Shown in pieces: positions 55,848 through 64,000 of a DNA stretch of 64,000 nt (positions are counted from its first letter, which is position 1; every line of letters starts with the position of its first letter). Under the pieces are notes generated by a model. That model had not been told where the DNA came from. It worked only from the letters and a program-made list of their open reading frames with translations, and made no database searches. Origin of the DNA: Pseudomonas sp. CFBP13508 (GTDB taxonomy: Bacteria > Pseudomonadota > Gammaproteobacteria > Pseudomonadales > Pseudomonadaceae); assembly GCF_005233515.1 (NCBI RefSeq), contig NZ_QFZZ01000002.1, positions 248,001 through 312,000 on the forward strand. The letters run 5' to 3'. The position numbers and the translations under genes were made by a program.

Positions 55848-58800
55848 ATGCACCTGTCTGAAGGACACCCACCGGCAACCCCGACTGTCGCCAACGACGC
55901 GCGACATCCCGCTGAGCATTACCAACCGCTGAAAAAGGCGATCCCCGACTGGCTGGGCGACATCTCGGCCACACGGCGAGACGCACTGAAGAAGAGCGTC
56001 CCGCAACTGCCCGAACCGCTCAAGACCGCTCCAGCCGAGCAGCATGCGCAGATGAAAAGTCTGAATGCCGCGCACATCAGTGCCCAGAGTGAAGTGGATA
56101 AAAGCCTGGAGCATTTGCAGGACGCGGCAGCGTTCGCCGAGCCCCTGCTCAAGGCAGAACTGAAACGCGCTTTCGATCTGGATCTGGATGTCAGAAACAC
56201 CTATGTGCGTTTGTACATCCCTGCCACCACTCCCTGGTTCCCTATCAAGACCGGCGCAAGGGTGTGGAGCATTTCGCTGCTCGACGCCGCATTGCATAAC
56301 TTTGAAGACAAGGAAACCCGCACCGACGCCTTCGAAGCCGAGTCAACTTTCACCACGCCACCGACCACGACGGGACAGTTCGACACCTTGCCCGCGATCA
56401 AATCAACGATGAGCATCGCCGCGTTCACCCAGTTGTGTCGCCGACTGGATGTCGGCGCGAAGTATCAAGCCAGCCTGGAAGAAAATCTCGGCTACTCCGA
56501 TCCCATGATCGCCTCGGTATTGCGCAGCAAGCTGGACGCCAGCGAGAAGGCTGCCATGAAAGCCTCTTTGCAATGGGCACGGATGAACCGCGATGTGTCG
56601 GAGAACGCAGTGCGCCTGGTCGAGGCCCTGCTCGATGGCATGAAAGGCATCTACATCCATGGTGCGCCCTTGTTGTGCCATGACGTGACGATGCTCTGCG
56701 CGCCACTGACCGGCATCGTTGTCTTCGGGCCGGACTTGACCGTGTCGCGAACCAACGCGCGGATCGTGGCCTATGTGCCGGACGATCCCGAGCACCCGTT
56801 CAAGGAATATGCCTCGCCGCTGGAAATGGTCGTTGAACTGACGCGCCAGTTGCGCTCCAAGGAGTACCAGCGGTTCTTCAGCCGCTTCGTCAATCATGAA
56901 CAGCGCGGATTTTTCTTCGGCACCCTCAACAGCCGCCTCAGCGAAATCAAGTGGCATCCCCACGAACCCGGCAGCTCCCTGCCGGCCTGGCGCGAGGCGC
57001 CTGTGGAGCGACCCGATCTGCAGACTGCGCTGGTGCCGTTTCAGGACGACCTGTGGCAGCACCTCTATCAGACGAAACTGAACAAGATTTTCAATGACGG
57101 CCGCAGCATCGCCGTGCCCACCGCAGCAGTCGACCAGAAGGCACGCTGGGCGTTCTGGGACTCGGTGGTCGACATCATTTCCACGATCGCCCAGACCGCC
57201 GCACTGATCGTCGCCCCCTTCGTACCGGTGTTGGGCGAAGTCATGATGGGGTACATGGCTTACCAGATGCTCGACGAAGCGTTCGAAGGCATCATCGAAT
57301 GGGCGCAGGGCCGCACCACCGAAGCCTTCGAACATCTGATGGGCACCGTGGAATCGCTGATCCAGTTGGGCATGTTTGCGGTTGGAGGTGCGATTGCCTC
57401 GGCTGAGTTTCGCAACGTCTTGCCCAAGGAAGTCGTAGCGTTTATCGACCGTTTCAAACCGGTAAAACTCGCCAATGGTGAAACCCGCTACTGGCAACCC
57501 GATCTCGAGCGCTACGAATACCCGGCCCGGCCCGAACCGGATTCGCAACCGACCGCACTGGGCCTGCATCCACATCAGGACAAACAGTTGCTGCCTCTCG
57601 AAGATGCGCATTTTTCCGTGCAGGAACACACAGTGCCCGGCCAGTACCGCATCGAACATCCGACTCGCCCCGACGCTTATCAGCCTGTGGTACGGCACAA
57701 CGGCGACGGGGCCTGGCACACCGAGCTCGAACGCCCCGTGGAATGGGACGGCGAGACCGCACTGCGGCGCATCGGCCCGGCGGTAGAGAGCTTTACCCCG
57801 GCCGAGCGCAAAACCATTCTTCAGGTCAGCGGCAGCAGCGAAGATGCCGTGCGCAAAATGCATGTGAATCAGGAGAAAGTCCCGCCGCTGCTGGCCGACA
57901 GCATCCAGCGCTTCAAGCTTGACCAGCAGTTGCAGCGCTTCATCGATCAACTCGACAGCGACGTTGCGCAAGAATTTCTGCGCGCCGACCAGGTCACTCA
58001 ACTGCAATTGCTCAGCGAACATGGCCGCTGGCCGAGCAACCAGCGCCTGCGCCTGATCGATCGCAAGGGCGAGCTGCTCTGGCAGTCCAGCGCAGACGAA
58101 AGCCTGCCGTTGACGGAGTTGCGTCAGGACCAATTGATCGGCGGCGACCTGCTCAAAAGCCTGCTTTCGGTTCTCGATCAAGCACAGATCAAGGCACTGC
58201 TCGCCGAACCCTTCACCGCGACACCGCCACTGGACGTGCGCTGCCAGACCCTGCGCAAGCAAGTGGTCGAGCTCGCCAGAACGCACCGAAGCACACTGTT
58301 CGAATCCCGCTATCGAGCCTTGCAGCACCTCGACGATCCGCTGGCGCAACAGCTCAAGACTCACAACCCCGAATTACCAGCGAGCGTCACCCGCGAGCTG
58401 CTCGACACTGCCACAGGGGGTGAACTGCTACAGATCAGCGATGGACAGCTGCCACCGCGCCAACAGGAACTGATGCAATTGGCCAGCCAGGAAGTGCGCA
58501 TCACCCGGGCCTACGAGGGGCTCGAACTGGACTCGGTGAAAAATTCCGATTCCGACTCGCTGTCGCTGCACAGCCTGAAATTCCTGCCGGGCTGGAGCGG
58601 CGATGTGCGGATCGAAATCCGCGACGGTCGCTACGAGGGTCCGGTGGTCGACAGCATCGGGCGCGAGGACGCGCCTGAACAAAAGGTACTGGTCAGGCGC
58701 GATGACGGGCGCTATCAGCCCTTCGACGACCGCGGCCAGGCACTGCACTCATTCGGCGATTTCCATTCCAGCCTGTTGTACGCATTGCCCGACAGTGAGC

Positions 58801-61800
58801 GCAGCAGTCTCAATATCAGGGTGGGCCAGGGCAACGTGCTGAAAGCCGCCATCCGCGAACGCGCCATGGAACGTGAAGAGCTGCGCGTCGTGCTACAGGA
58901 GACGCCGATTCGGCCACCGGTCTTCGATACGCTAAGGCTGCTGGGCAGCGACGGTTATTCCCGAGTTGAACAAAGCGATGAGGAAATTCTGGAAGGCTAC
59001 CGGCAGGACATCCGCGCGCTTTACCCGAAGCTGACCGACCTGCAGATCAGCACAGTGGAGCAGAACATGCGCGCCAGTCCGCTGGGCCAGCGCGCTGAGA
59101 TCCAGCGGCTGCAGGATGAATACCTGCAATTACAGAACGAGCTGCATGTCTGGGCCAACAACCCGCCCCTCAGTCATCCCGATACCGGCATTGCACTCAC
59201 CCCGGTGCAGAAACGCGCGGAGATCCAGAACCGACGATTGCTCAGGGAAGAAATCCTCAAAGGCTGGCGTCGGGAGTACCCTACCGACCTCGATGATTAC
59301 GCCATGGCATCAGGTCACGCCATGAAGCTTGTGCACCCGATCATCGGCGACCTGCCCACGCTGTCGGCTGACCTCAGGCATATCACCACCCTGATCCTTG
59401 ATGGCGGCGCCACGCCGGGCTCACTGGACAGTTTTCTGCGACAGTTTCCGCGATTACGGATTCTCGATGCACAAAACCTGAGGCTGCCGTCGCTGCCTCA
59501 GGCACTCACACACATGCCTTATCTGCGCGAACTGAAAATGCGCAAATGCGGGCTGAGCCTTACGATCACCACGCAGGCTGTGCTCGCCTCCATGCCACAG
59601 CTGACCATCCTCGATCTGCAGGGCAACGCCCTTGGTTTGCCACCCGACCTGCACGCGTTGCCCTCGTTGCGTTACGTCAATTTGTCGCGGACCGGCATAC
59701 ATAGTCTGCCAGATGACCTGTTGGATCATCCTCGACTGAGTTCCGGCCAGTTCGATGGCAATCGCCTGACAGCGGTGCCCGAAGGGTTCTTCAATTTGCC
59801 CCCCTCCTTGAGCGATAACTTCACCTTCGCTGACAACCCGCTGACCCCAGCGGCGCGCGAACGCGTGAAAAACTTCCATGAATATTCCGGCCGACACTTC
59901 GACATTCGTCCGGAGAGCGCAGATCTGCAGCGCACCATCGCACTGTTCCCTGACCTCAACGAGGAGCAAGCCACCAAAGTGTTCTACCGCTTGCCCGGAA
60001 CACTGACTGAGGCCCGTGTCCAGTTGGCGCTCTGGGAAGCCGAGGTCAGCCAGTTGAACCTGGAACTCAGCCAATGGATCAACCAGGCGGCCACGTTTCA
60101 CCCTGAAACAGGTGAACGCCTGCCGATCGCCGAACAGACGCGTGAGCTGGATGCCAGGCGGAGCTTCGCGCAACAACTTGAGCAGTTCTGGCGCAGCAGA
60201 TCCGTGTCCACTCGCGAGGGCAGTCTTGAGGCCAGCGCTGCGTTCAGTGGTGACATGCCCGTGCTCAGCGCAAACTTCGAGCACGTTTACGATATGACCC
60301 TGACTGGCAATCGGCAGATTTCGGCGATCGCGCCGTTTCTGGAGTGCTTCCCCCAACTGACCAGGCTCAAGCTGAACAACTTCGAACTCGAACCGAAGGC
60401 GTTGCCGATGAATACGCTGACTCGTCTGTTCGAACTGCAGATGAAAAACTGCGGCGTGCTGTTGACTCCGGAGAATCAGGCGGCGCTGCTGTCTTTCGAC
60501 CATCTGCACCAACTGGATCTGAGCGATAACCCGTTGGGAACCTTCCCCGACCTCAACCTGTTGCCCCGGCTGTGGGACATTGACCTGTCCAACAGCGGCC
60601 TCAGCGTTGTCCCGGATGGACTGGCCAGCCACCCGAATCTGCGCTCCGCAATTCTGTCCGGCAATCGCATCACGCAATTACCGGACGCCCTGTTCGATCT
60701 GCCTGCCGAGCGCAGCGGCAGCATTGATCTTTCCGACAATCCCTTGTCGACCGAGGCGCGCGACAACGTCCAGACCTACTATCGCAGCCATCGCAAGGAC
60801 TTCCATGTCATGGCCGCCGACGAGGACATTGGCCTGGCGCAGGAATTGTTCACCAATCTCGATCAGCAGAAGGCCAGCGGCATGATCTACGATCTGCCGG
60901 GCAATCTGGCCGACAGCCGCGCACAACTGCTTCGCTGGAAAGCGGAGCTGGCGCAGATGCAACTGGATCTCGAGCGCTGGGTGCAGGAAACGCCGTCCAC
61001 GCATCCGGTCACAGGCCGTGAGCTTTCGGAAATGGAGCAGGCGCAACAGCATTCGGCACGGACCGCATTCAAGCAAGACCTGGAGGCTTTCTGGCGCCAG
61101 CGGTCCAAAGTGGACGGCAAGCGCAGCACGGCCCTTGTGACCGATCTGAAATTCGTCGGCCAGATGCCTCGCCTGAACGTCGACTTCAGCCATGTCTCAA
61201 CCCTGAAGCTGACGGGCAATGCAGCGATCACCGGCATAGACACGTTCGTGGAGTCCTTTGCCGAGCTGCGGGTGCTGCAAATGAAGAAATTCGCGCTGAA
61301 TGAAATTCCGCCCTTCATCGCCAACCTGAACAATATCGAACAGCTGCGCCTGGACGGCTGCGCCATCAACTACACCTCCGCCGGACATGATGTGCTCGTG
61401 TCGCTGAGCAAGCTCAAGCGTCTGGACCTGAGCAACAATCCACTGACCGTGACACCCGATCTACAGACGATGCCGGCATTGCAGGACGCTTTTCTGACCC
61501 GTTGCAATCTCTCGTCTCTGCCCGAAGGTATTGCCGAACACCCGGCTTTGCAGTCCCTGTATCTCAACGACAACAAGATCACACAGTTGCCGGAAGCATT
61601 GTTCAGCGCAAATCCGAATCGCACCGCCGGCGTGCGGCTGGCCGGCAATCCGCTGTCTCTGGCTGCTCGCGAGCGAATCAAGACCTACCATGCCGAACAC
61701 AATCGCCACTTCGGCATACTGCCCGCCCCGAATGACGTTGCGATGGCGCGCAGAGTGTTCCCGCACTTGAGAGACGATATGGCCATCGACATGATCTATC

Positions 61801-63629
61801 GCCTCCCCGGCACATTGCAGGCAGGTACGGCGCAACTGATGAGCTGGGATGCCGAAGTGACCCGACTGCTCAGCGACCTCGAAGCGTGGCAGCAGCGCGT
61901 ACCGAGTCATGATCCGACAACGGGCCAACTCTGGACCGCGCAGCAAAGAGCAGCGCAACTTGAGGCGCGAAACCAGTTCAGCGAAAGTCTTGAGGATCTC
62001 TGGCGCGGCAGTCGTATCGACATGCCGGATCTGCGCCTGGAAGTCTTGACTACCGAGGCTCCATTCGTCGGCGAACTGCCACAACTGAGCGCCGATTTCA
62101 GCCAGATCACGCACCTGAAAATCCAGGGCAATCCACAGCTGAGTATTGCCGATGGCTTTCTCGATTGCTTCACTGGGCTGGAGGGACTGGAATTGCCTGG
62201 TTTCGCACTGGGCCGAATCCCGCAAGCGCTGGAGCGCATGCCTTCGCTTGAAACGCTCATGCTCAGCCGATGCAATATCACCCTCGATACTGCCGGACAA
62301 GCCACGTTGTCGACCCTGAGTCGCCTGACGGCGCTGGATCTGTTCGGTAATCCGCTGGGCCAGACGCCCGATGTATCGACGCTTGCCAACCTGACCTTCA
62401 TCGATCTGATCCGCACGGGAATCGAGCGTGTGCCCGCCGGGCTGGATCGACCTGCGCGCCTGAAAACGGCGCTGCTGGGCGAAAACAACATCATCGGATT
62501 ACCTGAGGATCTCACGGTTTTCGCCAACCGCGGCGTGGATCTGGCTGCCAATCCACTGTCTGCCACCTCGCGCGAACAGATCAAGGCGTGCTACCTGCTC
62601 AAGGACGACAATTTCGGTGTCTGGGCCGAACAGGCGGATCTCGATCTGGCCCAGACGCTGTACCCGGGGTTGACTGCCTTCGATGCCAATGACCTGGTCT
62701 ATCGCCTGCCCGGTTCAATGGCGGACGGACGCAGCGAACTGCTGCGTCGGCAGACCGAGCTCACCTCGTTACTCGGCAGTCTTGATGCCTGGGTCAATGC
62801 AACGCCCACTGATTCGGTTAACCAGGGCGTGCCGGAAAATGAAGCGTGGCGCGAGCAAGTCGTCCAGCGCCAACGCTTCAAGGACAACCTGGAAAAACGC
62901 CTGCGGCACTTCCCGGTCAACCCCATGGACGGCGAGTTCGTCTGCGACCTTTCGTTCACCGGCGAGCTGCCGCCGCTGTCTGGGCGTTTCGATTACATCG
63001 ACCAATTGCGGCTGACCAGCACGGCGAGCACTCCTCCTCCCGTCGATCGCTTGCTGGAGCTGTTTCCCCGGCTCAGGGTGCTGGATATCCGCAATTACCC
63101 GTTACGTCGGGTTCCTGCGCCGGTCTTTGGCCTCGAAACCCTGAGTAGCCTGAACCTCTCGGGCTGTGAGATCGCAATGACTGCCCGCACGGCAGAGGCT
63201 TTCGCACCGCTGAAAAATCTCGGTTCTCTGGATTTGAGTAACAACCCACTGGGGCACAGCCCCGATCTGATCCACTTTCCCGACCTTCAGTTGCTGGACC
63301 TGAGCAACACCGGCCTGACCATGCCGCCCGCTGGCTTGTTCCGGCTGACTCAGTTGCGCAAGGCTGACCTGTCCAACAACAGAATCAGGGCGTTGCCGTC
63401 CGGGTTTCCGTCCCGTCCCGACATCATGATGACCGAGTACGATTTCAGCGCAAATCCGCTGCAAGCGGAAAGTCAGCAACGTCTGGACAGGTACAACACG
63501 GCCCTTGGCGCGCACGACATCGAGACGCGGGCATCGAGTACTCCCGCCTGGAATGAATTTGACGATTTCATGGATTCGGATTTTTCCGATGGCGAGGAGC
63601 GACCGTTACCGCCGAGCGACCCTGACTGA
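55848..63629 (+). CDS. Giant LRR toxin/effector-like protein with five tandem modules
   Basis: The 2593-aa protein has an N-terminal region of about 1040 residues that I place with the dermonecrotic-toxin/DUF6543 type found in Pseudomonas LRR proteins, including a hydrophobic helical stretch (about 435-475, IISTIAQTAALIVAPFVPVLGEVMMGYMAY, and about 504-520). Then come five modules of 301-303 residues, each a helical head (e.g. LPGTLTEARVQLALWEAEVSQL) plus an LRR block ending in NPL (residues 1330, 1631, 1934, 2235, 2536). The last 35 residues are acidic. No C-terminal NEL ligase domain is visible and the gene ends 7 bp before argR's stop. Start: AAGGA is six bases before the ATG at 55848; the ATG at 55842 touches it. 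No signal peptide. Confidence 0.85.
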   Translation: MHLSEGHPPATPTVANDARHPAEHYQPLKKAIPDWLGDISATRRDALKKSVPQLPEPLKTAPAEQHAQMKSLNAAHISAQSEVDKSLEHLQDAAAFAEPLLKAELKRAFDLDLDVRNTYVRLYIPATTPWFPIKTGARVWSISLLDAALHNFEDKETRTDAFEAESTFTTPPTTTGQFDTLPAIKSTMSIAAFTQLCRRLDVGAKYQASLEENLGYSDPMIASVLRSKLDASEKAAMKASLQWARMNRDVSENAVRLVEALLDGMKGIYIHGAPLLCHDVTMLCAPLTGIVVFGPDLTVSRTNARIVAYVPDDPEHPFKEYASPLEMVVELTRQLRSKEYQRFFSRFVNHEQRGFFFGTLNSRLSEIKWHPHEPGSSLPAWREAPVERPDLQTALVPFQDDLWQHLYQTKLNKIFNDGRSIAVPTAAVDQKARWAFWDSVVDIISTIAQTAALIVAPFVPVLGEVMMGYMAYQMLDEAFEGIIEWAQGRTTEAFEHLMGTVESLIQLGMFAVGGAIASAEFRNVLPKEVVAFIDRFKPVKLANGETRYWQPDLERYEYPARPEPDSQPTALGLHPHQDKQLLPLEDAHFSVQEHTVPGQYRIEHPTRPDAYQPVVRHNGDGAWHTELERPVEWDGETALRRIGPAVESFTPAERKTILQVSGSSEDAVRKMHVNQEKVPPLLADSIQRFKLDQQLQRFIDQLDSDVAQEFLRADQVTQLQLLSEHGRWPSNQRLRLIDRKGELLWQSSADESLPLTELRQDQLIGGDLLKSLLSVLDQAQIKALLAEPFTATPPLDVRCQTLRKQVVELARTHRSTLFESRYRALQHLDDPLAQQLKTHNPELPASVTRELLDTATGGELLQISDGQLPPRQQELMQLASQEVRITRAYEGLELDSVKNSDSDSLSLHSLKFLPGWSGDVRIEIRDGRYEGPVVDSIGREDAPEQKVLVRRDDGRYQPFDDRGQALHSFGDFHSSLLYALPDSERSSLNIRVGQGNVLKAAIRERAMEREELRVVLQETPIRPPVFDTLRLLGSDGYSRVEQSDEEILEGYRQDIRALYPKLTDLQISTVEQNMRASPLGQRAEIQRLQDEYLQLQNELHVWANNPPLSHPDTGIALTPVQKRAEIQNRRLLREEILKGWRREYPTDLDDYAMASGHAMKLVHPIIGDLPTLSADLRHITTLILDGGATPGSLDSFLRQFPRLRILDAQNLRLPSLPQALTHMPYLRELKMRKCGLSLTITTQAVLASMPQLTILDLQGNALGLPPDLHALPSLRYVNLSRTGIHSLPDDLLDHPRLSSGQFDGNRLTAVPEGFFNLPPSLSDNFTFADNPLTPAARERVKNFHEYSGRHFDIRPESADLQRTIALFPDLNEEQATKVFYRLPGTLTEARVQLALWEAEVSQLNLELSQWINQAATFHPETGERLPIAEQTRELDARRSFAQQLEQFWRSRSVSTREGSLEASAAFSGDMPVLSANFEHVYDMTLTGNRQISAIAPFLECFPQLTRLKLNNFELEPKALPMNTLTRLFELQMKNCGVLLTPENQAALLSFDHLHQLDLSDNPLGTFPDLNLLPRLWDIDLSNSGLSVVPDGLASHPNLRSAILSGNRITQLPDALFDLPAERSGSIDLSDNPLSTEARDNVQTYYRSHRKDFHVMAADEDIGLAQELFTNLDQQKASGMIYDLPGNLADSRAQLLRWKAELAQMQLDLERWVQETPSTHPVTGRELSEMEQAQQHSARTAFKQDLEAFWRQRSKVDGKRSTALVTDLKFVGQMPRLNVDFSHVSTLKLTGNAAITGIDTFVESFAELRVLQMKKFALNEIPPFIANLNNIEQLRLDGCAINYTSAGHDVLVSLSKLKRLDLSNNPLTVTPDLQTMPALQDAFLTRCNLSSLPEGIAEHPALQSLYLNDNKITQLPEALFSANPNRTAGVRLAGNPLSLAARERIKTYHAEHNRHFGILPAPNDVAMARRVFPHLRDDMAIDMIYRLPGTLQAGTAQLMSWDAEVTRLLSDLEAWQQRVPSHDPTTGQLWTAQQRAAQLEARNQFSESLEDLWRGSRIDMPDLRLEVLTTEAPFVGELPQLSADFSQITHLKIQGNPQLSIADGFLDCFTGLEGLELPGFALGRIPQALERMPSLETLMLSRCNITLDTAGQATLSTLSRLTALDLFGNPLGQTPDVSTLANLTFIDLIRTGIERVPAGLDRPARLKTALLGENNIIGLPEDLTVFANRGVDLAANPLSATSREQIKACYLLKDDNFGVWAEQADLDLAQTLYPGLTAFDANDLVYRLPGSMADGRSELLRRQTELTSLLGSLDAWVNATPTDSVNQGVPENEAWREQVVQRQRFKDNLEKRLRHFPVNPMDGEFVCDLSFTGELPPLSGRFDYIDQLRLTSTASTPPPVDRLLELFPRLRVLDIRNYPLRRVPAPVFGLETLSSLNLSGCEIAMTARTAEAFAPLKNLGSLDLSNNPLGHSPDLIHFPDLQLLDLSNTGLTMPPAGLFRLTQLRKADLSNNRIRALPSGFPSRPDIMMTEYDFSANPLQAESQQRLDRYNTALGAHDIETRASSTPAWNEFDDFMDSDFSDGEERPLPPSDPD

Positions 63630-63636
63630 CGCGCTG

Positions 63637-64000
63637 TCAGCCGCGCTCCGGCGGTACTGACGACAATTCGAACGGGCTGCTGCTGCGCCGCTGGTTGCGA
63701 TCTTCGCGCGGCGTGGCACCGAAGAAATTGCGATAGGCGCTGGAAAAATGCGGCCCCGAGGAGAAGCCACAGGACAGGCCGATCTGGATGATCGACTTGC
63801 TGGTCTGCATCAACATCTGCCGGGCCTTGTTCAGGCGCAATTCCAGGTAGTACTGGCTCGGCACGCGGTTGAGGTATTGCTTGAAGATCCGCTCCAACTG
63901 CCGACGGGATACGCACACATGCTGGGCGATTTCGTCGGTGGTCAGCGGCTCTTCGATGTTGGCTTCCATCAGCAACACCGCTTGGGTCAGCTTCGGATGG
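63637..64000 (-). CDS. argR: Arginine regulator ArgR (AraC family), C-terminal part, cut by window end
   Basis: About 120 residues are present, reading from the edge HPKLTQAVLLMEANIEEPLTTDEIAQHVCVSRRQLERIF and RLNKARQMLMQTSKSIIQIGLSCGFSSGPHFSSAYRNFFGATPRE, a complete AraC double helix-turn-helix domain. The wording follows P. aeruginosa ArgR, and its place next to aru fits. It activates arginine catabolism. The N-terminal glutamine amidotransferase-like domain lies beyond the window. Confidence 0.87.
   Translation of the reverse strand, partial: HPKLTQAVLLMEANIEEPLTTDEIAQHVCVSRRQLERIFKQYLNRVPSQYYLELRLNKARQMLMQTSKSIIQIGLSCGFSSGPHFSSAYRNFFGATPREDRNQRRSSSPFELSSVPPERG

Noticed and set aside
56403..58364. 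653-codon open frame opposite the giant LRR gene
   Set aside because: Shadow of the real gene; no conserved motif and no start signal.

Overview
The window reads as chromosome of a fluorescent Pseudomonas (P. fluorescens group). The gene families and their order match the P. putida/P. fluorescens/P. aeruginosa backbone (dctA, phoQ-phoP-oprH, pcpS, two-component pair, nrdA; flgBCDE-cheRV-flgAMN-flgZ; mgtE; rsmA-lysC-alaS; the aru/ast arginine operon; argR). The DNA is GC-rich, and the intergenic spaces carry the GGGAGCGAGCCTGCTCGCG REP family typical of this group. There is no prophage, insertion sequence, rRNA operon or CRISPR array. The genus call is inference from recalled orthologues; no search was run.

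Layout. 0.1-4.5 kb: dctA behind a textbook sigma-54 promoter with two palindromic upstream sites, an AraC regulator and an unrecognised 533-aa protein. 4.6-12 kb: remains of a DUF6124-type gene, phoQ-phoP-oprH with an exact 11-bp-period PhoP-box array, a dienelactone hydrolase, pcpS and an RstAB-like two-component pair. 12-16.8 kb: nrdA behind NrdR and DnaA boxes but without nrdB, then a ~860-bp inverted-repeat block with no gene. 16.8-24.7 kb: flagellar hook/rod and chemotaxis genes with sigma-54 and sigma-28 promoters. 24.7-36 kb: MFS carrier, gamma-glutamylpolyamine synthetase-like gene, an unusual soluble kinase/REC-TPR pair, an LprI-like protein and a giant CheB-CheR-PAS-kinase-REC hybrid. 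36-41 kb: tRNA-Arg(CCT), two small proteins, phnN, amrZ, mgtE, a DUF4124-like protein, then two tRNA-Arg(ACG), tRNA-Ser(GCT) and rsmA/csrA. 41.3-48 kb: lysC (with a probable internal start), alaS, ltaE, and an FMN riboswitch driving a ribH-type lumazine synthase. 47.6-55.5 kb: complete aruC-F-G-D-B-(small gene)-E arginine succinyltransferase operon. 55.8-63.6 kb: one 7.8-kb gene for a 2593-aa leucine-rich-repeat toxin/effector-like protein, lying opposite to and between aruC and the truncated argR at the window end.

How it works together. The first half holds regulatory modules for nutrients and envelope (C4-dicarboxylate uptake, Mg2+/polymyxin response) and motility (FlgM/FliA/sigma-54 cascade, FlgZ c-di-GMP brake, AmrZ, RsmA). 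The second half is dominated by amino-acid metabolism: the ast pathway turns arginine into glutamate and succinate under ArgR. The most unusual object is the giant LRR protein. Its C-terminal 1.5 kb of residues are five tandem ~301-residue modules, each a helical head plus an LRR block. It ends 7 bp before argR without the C-terminal NEL ubiquitin-ligase domain that such proteins usually carry.
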